10,847 nt of DNA, from NCBI GenBank assembly GCA_905236255.1, contig CAJOPK010000240.1:1-10847 (forward strand). The letters run 5' to 3'. Below the pieces are notes generated by a model, which was not told where the DNA came from, searched no databases, and saw only the letters and a list, made by a program, of their open reading frames with translations. Each line of letters starts with the position of its first letter. Within the stretch, counting starts at the first letter, position 1. The DNA is from an uncultured Selenomonadaceae bacterium (GTDB taxonomy: Bacteria > Bacillota > Negativicutes > Selenomonadales > Selenomonadaceae). A program made the translations under genes and the position numbers. Shown piece by piece: positions 6,928-10,847 of the stretch.

Positions 6928-8049
6928 TTATTCTTCGCCGGGAAAGAGTATTATACTTACCGGCAAGTTTGACGCACCGGGCGGAGAATATTCAAAACTT
7001 ACCCCGCCTTCATAACTTCCCAATTCCGTAATCTCCGTTTTGTCGGTGAAAAGTGCAATTCCTTCCTCACGCGCCTTTGCAACACTTTCACTTTCTTCCG
7101 GAGTTTTGTCGCCGAAAAAAATTTTGCCGGCGGGAGTGGGAATCATTCCGACTTTCCCGCGATAATTGTATTTCATTGCTCCGGCATAATATCCGCCGAG
7201 CGGACTCAAACAATACCGGGTATTTGAAAGAGTGCGAAAATGCAAAGTGTAATTTATCCCGTAATTGCCGAAATTTTTGACTTCCGTACCGTCGGTCGCG
7301 TCAATTCCCGTTTTGTAAAGATCGTTCACGTCGTCACCGATTAAAATGTAACCGACCCCGTCGCGCCCGGCATTATACGGCTTTTTCAAAGTCAAAACTC
7401 TGTTCATGTTCTTGAAAGTGCCGCGCAATTTAAGTTCGTCTTTCGGCAAAATTTCGGCGTAATTTATAAACTTCAAAGGATCCGCCGCAACCGGATACAT
7501 TACGACCGAAATTTTTACCGGAGCCGATGCGTTGAAGTCGTAAACGCCGTAAATCAAACTTCCGGGCTTTAAAACTTTTTCGCTTATATTCTTTTGAAAA
7601 AGTGTCCTCTCGCCGCGTTTCAGATATATGTAAGAGTTTTCAAAATCGTCTTTCATGTAATCGGATTGAGTATTTTTCCCGACTTTCAAAAAATCGTCGC
7701 CGGGAGATGACAGCGCGCCGCGTGTAATGCGAATCGTATTTTCCGGGCCGGAAACATTTTCGACGATAACGGCAATTCTTTTTTTTACGCCCGTATCGTT
7801 CAGATGATAAAACAAAATCCGCGCCGGTCCGGAAACCGTATCTTCATACAAAATCCCGTTTTCCCTGACATATTCCGGGCTGTCGGAAAAAATCAGAGTT
7901 CCGCCGATGTCAACGGAATTTACTTCAAGTTTTCGCATTGATGTCGAAAAATAGTTTTTGTCGGTATCGGCGGCAAAACCGGTAATTGCGGAGGCAAGAG
8001 AAGTAACAAAAGTTACCGCCGTCGCAAAAAATTTTCCCGCAAAACTCAT
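6928..8049 (-). CDS. Secreted protein of unknown function, 373 aa
   Basis: I cannot assign a function. From ATG 8049 the protein has a typical Sec signal peptide: Lys6, a hydrophobic core at about 7-25, and probable cleavage near GFA-AD (after residue 26 or 27). The mature part (about 347 aa) has the alternating hydrophobic/polar pattern and Gly/Pro/Asn content of a beta-rich exported protein, only one cysteine (Cys280), and no further membrane segment, lipobox, LPXTG or S-layer motif. Distinctive stretches are IFSDSPEYV (53-61), GILYEDTVSGPARI (65-78), LRGTFKNMNRVLTL (208-221), GIDATDGTEVKNFGNYGINY (248-267) and the C-terminal SPPGASNLPV (355-364). From memory these resemble the non-copper part of Firmicutes/Negativicutes proteins labelled copper amine oxidase N-terminal domain-containing; that label would not imply amine oxidase activity, and no such domain is visible. 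The frame is open to 8127, but that extension overlaps aroK and places the signal peptide internally. ATG 8049 has GGAAGGTG 11 nt upstream. It is probably co-transcribed with aroK (23-nt gap) and coaE. Confidence 0.85.
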   Translation of the reverse strand: MSFAGKFFATAVTFVTSLASAITGFAADTDKNYFSTSMRKLEVNSVDIGGTLIFSDSPEYVRENGILYEDTVSGPARILFYHLNDTGVKKRIAVIVENVSGPENTIRITRGALSSPGDDFLKVGKNTQSDYMKDDFENSYIYLKRGERTLFQKNISEKVLKPGSLIYGVYDFNASAPVKISVVMYPVAADPLKFINYAEILPKDELKLRGTFKNMNRVLTLKKPYNAGRDGVGYILIGDDVNDLYKTGIDATDGTEVKNFGNYGINYTLHFRTLSNTRYCLSPLGGYYAGAMKYNYRGKVGMIPTPAGKIFFGDKTPEESESVAKAREEGIALFTDKTEITELGSYEGGVSFEYSPPGASNLPVSIILFPGEE

Positions 8050-8060
8050 CTTCAAAAAAT

Positions 8061-8068
8061 CACCTTCC
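8061..8068 (-). promoter_or_regulatory. Ribosome binding site of the secreted protein
   Basis: GGAAGGTG on the minus strand lies 11 nt before ATG 8049, in the gap just after the aroK stop. Together with the signal peptide beginning at this ATG, it rules against the longer open frame that reaches back into aroK. Confidence 0.6.
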
Positions 8069-8072
8069 AAAT

Positions 8073-8588
8073 TTATAAAATTTTTAAATACTTGCAAATA
8101 TCGTCGATAATCTGCAAAGGTGACCAATCGGTTGTATCGACTTTGTAATCGGCAAGATCGTAAAATTTTTGGCGTTCGGTGAGAAGTTTTTTAATCGTTT
8201 CAAGTCTTTCGTCGCCGCCGCCGTCCAAAACGGGACGTTCGCCGCGCCTTGAAGTACGATTCAAAATTTCTTCCGGTTCGGCAGTCAGACAGATTATCAC
8301 GCCGGATTTTTTCAGAAGTTCAAAATTTTCCGGGTCTTTTATCGTGCCGCCGCCGGTCGATATTACAAGACCGCGCTTTCCCGATACTTCGCGAACGGCT
8401 TTTTTTTCCAAGTCGCGAAAAAAACTTTCTCCGTGTTTTTCAAAAATCGCCGGGATTTTCATTCCGAAATCTTCTTCAATCTTTTGGTCCAGATCGACAA
8501 AAGGCCGTCCGATTTTCGGAGCAAGCATTTTCCCCAAAGAGGTTTTTCCGGTTCCCATAAACCCGGTCAAAATTACGTTTCCTTTCAT
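8073..8588 (-). CDS. aroK: Shikimate kinase, 171 aa
   Basis: Shikimate kinase phosphorylates the 3-hydroxyl of shikimate with ATP, the fifth step of the chorismate pathway to aromatic amino acids. The 171-aa length is typical of the family. Visible elements: Walker A GFMGTGKTS (9-17); VDLDQKIE with Asp34, the Mg/shikimate aspartate; FFRDLE with Arg58, which binds the shikimate carboxylate; STGGGT (77-82), the second glycine triad of the site; the LID segment RRGERPVL (114-121) with Arg118; and ERQKFY with Arg139. ATG 8588 is chosen over GTG 8627 because it matches the family N-terminus and has GGAGG 4 nt upstream; the GTG would fall at or before the predicted transcription start. It is the first gene of the minus-strand operon, with a good promoter just upstream. 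Confidence 0.95.
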   Translation of the reverse strand: MKGNVILTGFMGTGKTSLGKMLAPKIGRPFVDLDQKIEEDFGMKIPAIFEKHGESFFRDLEKKAVREVSGKRGLVISTGGGTIKDPENFELLKKSGVIICLTAEPEEILNRTSRRGERPVLDGGGDERLETIKKLLTERQKFYDLADYKVDTTDWSPLQIIDDICKYLKIL

Positions 8589-8592
8589 TTTT

Positions 8593-8597
8593 CCTCC
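8593..8597 (-). promoter_or_regulatory. Ribosome binding site of aroK
   Basis: GGAGG followed by four A residues and ATG 8588 on the minus strand. It supports the shorter aroK start over GTG 8627. Confidence 0.75.
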
Positions 8598-8627
8598 GTC
8601 ACAAGTCAATTTTAAAATTTCCCGCAC

Positions 8628-8656
8628 ATATTAGCAAAAAATTGAACTTATCGCAA
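8628..8656 (-). promoter_or_regulatory. Sigma-70/A type promoter of aroK operon
   Basis: Read on the minus strand, the -35 is TTGCGA (8656-8651), the spacer is exactly 17 nt, and the -10 is TAATAT (8633-8628) preceded by TGC, an extended -10. The predicted transcript starts near 8621, leaving a leader of about 30 nt with the GGAGG site before aroK. It lies back to back with the promoter at 8680-8708; the two -35 boxes are 23 bp apart. Confidence 0.75.
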
Positions 8657-8679
8657 GCCGTTCGGATTTTTTGAAACAT

Positions 8680-8708
8680 TTGACCGGCGGGATTGAGCGT
8701 GTTAAAAT
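8680..8708 (+). promoter_or_regulatory. Sigma-70/A type promoter of CNNM gene
   Basis: The -35 is TTGACC (8680-8685), the spacer is exactly 17 nt, and the -10 is TAAAAT (8703-8708) preceded by TGT (extended -10). The expected transcription start is near 8715, downstream of the in-frame TTG 8693 and GTG 8699. Those codons therefore cannot serve as starts from this promoter, and the start moves to TTG 8753. Confidence 0.8.
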
Positions 8709-8737
8709 ACGCGCAGATTTTTTTCTTGAAAATTTTT

Positions 8738-8742
8738 GGGAG
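8738..8742 (+). promoter_or_regulatory. Ribosome binding site of CNNM gene
   Basis: GGGAG (followed by TG) lies 10 nt before TTG 8753, inside the predicted leader of the promoter at 8680-8708. It picks this TTG as the start codon. Confidence 0.65.
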
Positions 8743-8752
8743 TGAAATTTTT

Positions 8753-10075
8753 TTGGATACTTCGATATTGCCGCCTTTATGCATAATGATTTTGGCATTG
8801 ACGGGCGGTTATTTTTCTTTAACGGAAACCTCTTTGCAGGAATGTCGGCACGGCAGAATCGAAAAACTTGCCGACGACGGGGACGAAAACGCAAAAGCGG
8901 TCTTGGAAATTTTGGAATCGTCGCACTTGTATTTGTCGGTCGCCCGGATCGGAATAATTTTGACCGCAATTTTGTCCGGAATTTGTGCCGTCCTCTGTGT
9001 GCCTTTAATCTCAAAACACCTTGAATTTATGGAAAATGCGGAACCGGTTTCGCTCGCAATTTCAACGATAACGACGGCTTTCACAATGCTTTTGATCGGG
9101 GAATTTTTGCCCAAGCGCGCAGCTCGTCAGGTACCGGAAAATTTTTTGCTCAAACATCACAAAAGTTTTTCCCGGCTTGTCAAAATTATATCGCCTTTCG
9201 TTTCAATGCTCACGAAAATTGCCGGCGGTGCCATGTTGCTTGTCGGGATGAATACGGAAACCGAAAATACCGTTACCGAAGATGAAGTCAAGGATTTGAT
9301 CGAACAGGGAACGAAGGACGGAACTTTTGAAAAGACGGAACAGGAAATGGTTACCGGGATTTTCAGATTGAGCGATCAGACGGCTTACGCGCTGATGACT
9401 CCGCGAACCCGGATAGTTTGGCTGGATTTGACCGACGACATTCGACACAATTTAAAAATTTTGAAGGAAAATCCCCATACAATTTTGCCGGTCGGTTACG
9501 GAAGTTTGGACGATTGTCGCGGCGTAATTTACGCAAAAGATATTTTGAATGAACTTCTCGAAAACAAAAATCCGGACGAAATAGATTTGTCGAAATTGAC
9601 AAGAAAACCGGTTTACGTTCCCCGCACAATGGAAACTTTTCGCCTTCTGGAAAAATTTCAGACTTTGGGCGTTTCGGAGGCAATGGTCTTGGACGAATAC
9701 GGCGGGGTTACCGGATTTATAACGATTGACGACATATTCAGCGAAATTGTGGACACAAAAGACAGTGACGATTCCGGAAATTCTCAAATCGTTCAACATG
9801 ACAAAAATTCCCGCTTTGTGGACGGACTTTGTGCGATTGACGATTTTAAGGAGAGTTTCGGAATTGAGTCTTTCCCTTATGAAGAGGAAGATCATTATCA
9901 GACGATGGGCGGTTTTGTCACTTCATATTTCGGATATATTCCGAAAGTCGGAGAAAGTTTTGAATGGAACGGCTTGCAATTTGAAGTTACCGGAATGGAT
10001 CGCGCCAGAGTTGCCGGAATTTTGGTAAGACGCATAAGCAAAAATACCGAATCTAAAATTGAGGTGATGAAATGA
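8753..10075 (+). CDS. CNNM/CorC-type membrane protein with CBS domains, 440 aa
   Basis: This is a member of the hemolysin C/CorC/CNNM family: inner-membrane proteins with a DUF21 membrane domain, a cytoplasmic CBS pair and a C-terminal CorC/HlyC domain. Several members are linked to Mg2+ (or Co2+) transport; hemolysis itself is generally not their role. Visible layout from TTG 8753: hydrophobic segments at about 5-24, 60-88, 98-118 and 145-166; the DUF21 signature GEFLPKRAA (116-124); the CBS1 entry ALMTPRTRIVWLD (213-225); CBS2 with DEYGGVTGFITIDDIFSEIV (314-333); and a CorC/HlyC domain at about 350-430 (VDGLCAIDDF, TMGGFV, ARVAGILVRR). The open frame extends 20 codons upstream to TTG 8693, but the promoter and GGGAG site place the start at 8753, which also gives the usual short N-terminus before the first membrane helix. 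The stop overlaps the next ATG (ATGA), so the two genes are coupled. The transported ion cannot be told from sequence. Confidence 0.92.
   Translation: MDTSILPPLCIMILALTGGYFSLTETSLQECRHGRIEKLADDGDENAKAVLEILESSHLYLSVARIGIILTAILSGICAVLCVPLISKHLEFMENAEPVSLAISTITTAFTMLLIGEFLPKRAARQVPENFLLKHHKSFSRLVKIISPFVSMLTKIAGGAMLLVGMNTETENTVTEDEVKDLIEQGTKDGTFEKTEQEMVTGIFRLSDQTAYALMTPRTRIVWLDLTDDIRHNLKILKENPHTILPVGYGSLDDCRGVIYAKDILNELLENKNPDEIDLSKLTRKPVYVPRTMETFRLLEKFQTLGVSEAMVLDEYGGVTGFITIDDIFSEIVDTKDSDDSGNSQIVQHDKNSRFVDGLCAIDDFKESFGIESFPYEEEDHYQTMGGFVTSYFGYIPKVGESFEWNGLQFEVTGMDRARVAGILVRRISKNTESKIEVMK
10061..10067 (+). promoter_or_regulatory. Ribosome binding site of flavoprotein gene
   Basis: GAGGTGA, inside the last codons of the CNNM gene, lies 4 nt before ATG 10072. 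Together with the ATGA overlap it indicates coupled translation of the two genes. Confidence 0.7.
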
Positions 10076-10847
10076 AAAAAATTTTTGTAATAGGCGGGGG
10101 ACCGGCAGGAATAATGGCGGCGATAACGGCTGCGGAAAACGGTGCAAATGTCACTCTCTTTGAAAAGATGAATCGGATCGGAAGAAAACTTTCGATAACC
10201 GGAAAAGGTCGTTGCAATTTGACGAACGCGACGGATATTCCGGAAGTGATAAAAAACATTCCCGGCAACGGAAAATTTCTCCACTCCGCACTCCAAAATT
10301 TTACGCCTCAAGACACAATCGGATTTTTTAACCGGCTCGGACTTGAAACAAAAATCGAACGCGGCAACAGGGTTTTTCCGGCAAGCGATCGGGCATCGGA
10401 CGTTATCGACGTGCTTATTCGGAAATTGGCCATGTCCGGCGTGGAAGTCAAAACAAATTTTCAGGTGAATGAGATTGTCGTCGAAGGTCGTGCCGTGCGG
10501 GGAATTTTGAGCGGCGGCAGATTTATCGAAACGGATACGATAATTTTGGCAACGGGCGGCGCGTCCTATCCTTTGACCGGCTCGACCGGCGACGGGTTTC
10601 AAATGGCAAAGCGTTGCGGTCACACGGTAACGGAAATTTTGCCGGCACTTGTCCCGCTTGAAATTGAAGAAGATTTTGTAAAATCTTTGCAGGGACTTTC
10701 TTTGAAAAATGTTCGCGTAACTTTAAAAGCGGACGGCAAAAAAATTTCGGAGCTTTTCGGCGAAATGCTCTTTACACATTTCGGAGTAAGCGGCCCGATA
10801 ATTTTGACCTTGAGCCGGACTGCGGCAAAACTTTTGCACGAAAAAAA
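10072..10847 (+). CDS. HI0933/BaiN-family FAD-dependent oxidoreductase, 5' part
   Basis: This is the start of a flavoprotein that continues past the right edge; 258 codons are visible of a family that is usually about 400-420 aa. Features read by translating from ATG 10072: the dinucleotide-binding motif VIGGGPAGIMAA (6-17) after a short beta strand, ending near the acidic Glu31 (LFEK); the family signature GRKLSITGKGRCNLTN (37-52); NRVFPASDRASDVID (about 98-113); the second FAD contact ATGGASYPLTGSTGDGF; and LFTHFGVSGPIIL near the edge. This matches the HI0933-like family often annotated as NAD(P)/FAD-dependent oxidoreductase or aminoacetone oxidase. Its physiological substrate is unsettled; BaiN of gut clostridia has been linked to bile-acid reduction, which should not be carried over here. 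It overlaps the CNNM gene by 4 nt and shares its promoter. No frameshift or stop is seen in the visible part. Confidence 0.93.
   Translation, partial: MKKIFVIGGGPAGIMAAITAAENGANVTLFEKMNRIGRKLSITGKGRCNLTNATDIPEVIKNIPGNGKFLHSALQNFTPQDTIGFFNRLGLETKIERGNRVFPASDRASDVIDVLIRKLAMSGVEVKTNFQVNEIVVEGRAVRGILSGGRFIETDTIILATGGASYPLTGSTGDGFQMAKRCGHTVTEILPALVPLEIEEDFVKSLQGLSLKNVRVTLKADGKKISELFGEMLFTHFGVSGPIILTLSRTAAKLLHEK

Noticed and set aside
8050..8127. 26-codon N-terminal extension of the secreted protein
   Set aside because: It overlaps the end of aroK and would bury the signal peptide inside the protein. ATG 8049 has its own ribosome site.
8179..8634. A 151-aa plus-strand frame opposite aroK
   Set aside because: It is Ser/Pro/Phe-rich, covers the whole of aroK and has no motif. 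AroK carries all its active-site residues.
8693..8752. 20-codon N-terminal extension of the CNNM protein from TTG 8693
   Set aside because: It overlaps the -10 element and spacer of the predicted promoter and lies before the likely transcription start. It also lacks a ribosome site, and the protein has a normal N-terminus from TTG 8753.
9898..10623. A 241-aa minus-strand frame across the CNNM/flavoprotein junction
   Set aside because: It is phase-locked with the flavoprotein codons and composed of mirror-image residues with no recognisable domain. The sense strand encodes two well-conserved proteins.
1..10847. CRISPR arrays, tRNA/rRNA genes, transposases, toxin-antitoxin or defence genes
   Set aside because: None seen. 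Genes fill almost all the sequence, the longest gap is the 164-nt promoter region at 8589-8752, and no direct-repeat array or cloverleaf sequence was noticed by eye.

Overview
The window is ordinary bacterial chromosome: dense genes, little intergenic DNA, and no RNA gene, CRISPR array, insertion sequence or phage gene that I can recognise. GC content is moderate (roughly mid-40s % by eye). Purine-rich AGGAG-type ribosome binding sites, TTG and GTG start codons and Firmicutes-like protein sequences point to a Bacillota-type organism. A Negativicutes (Selenomonadales or Acidaminococcales-like) origin is my best guess, but it rests on protein style and a remembered resemblance of one secreted protein. 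Treat it as low confidence.

Region 1 (1-6211, + strand) is a glycogen operon: glgP (glycogen phosphorylase), glgB (branching enzyme), an 83-aa basic AT-hook protein, and glgA (glycogen synthase). GlgA extends alpha-1,4 chains from a sugar nucleotide, GlgB adds alpha-1,6 branches, and GlgP removes glucose-1-phosphate from chain ends, so synthesis and breakdown are encoded together. The gene for the glucose-donor enzyme (glgC/glgD) and a debranching enzyme are not in the window and may lie upstream or elsewhere. The small AT-hook gene inside the operon is the least expected item.

Region 2 (6233-6271) is a strong hairpin with A- and T-tracts between converging genes. It probably terminates transcription from both sides.

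Region 3 (6275-8588, - strand), in transcription order, holds aroK (shikimate kinase), a secreted protein of unknown function, and coaE (dephospho-CoA kinase). They are closely spaced and probably one operon.

Region 4 (8589-8752) is a divergent promoter region. Each strand has a good sigma-70/sigma-A type promoter with 17-bp spacing and an extended -10. The right-hand promoter also shows that the next gene starts at TTG 8753 and not further upstream.

Region 5 (8753-10847, + strand) holds a CNNM/CorC (hemolysin C-like) membrane protein with CBS domains. It overlaps by 4 nt a flavoprotein of the HI0933/BaiN family that runs off the right edge.

I found no clear new defence, mobile or RNA system. 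The best leads are the AT-hook protein within the glycogen operon and the uncharacterised secreted protein between aroK and coaE.
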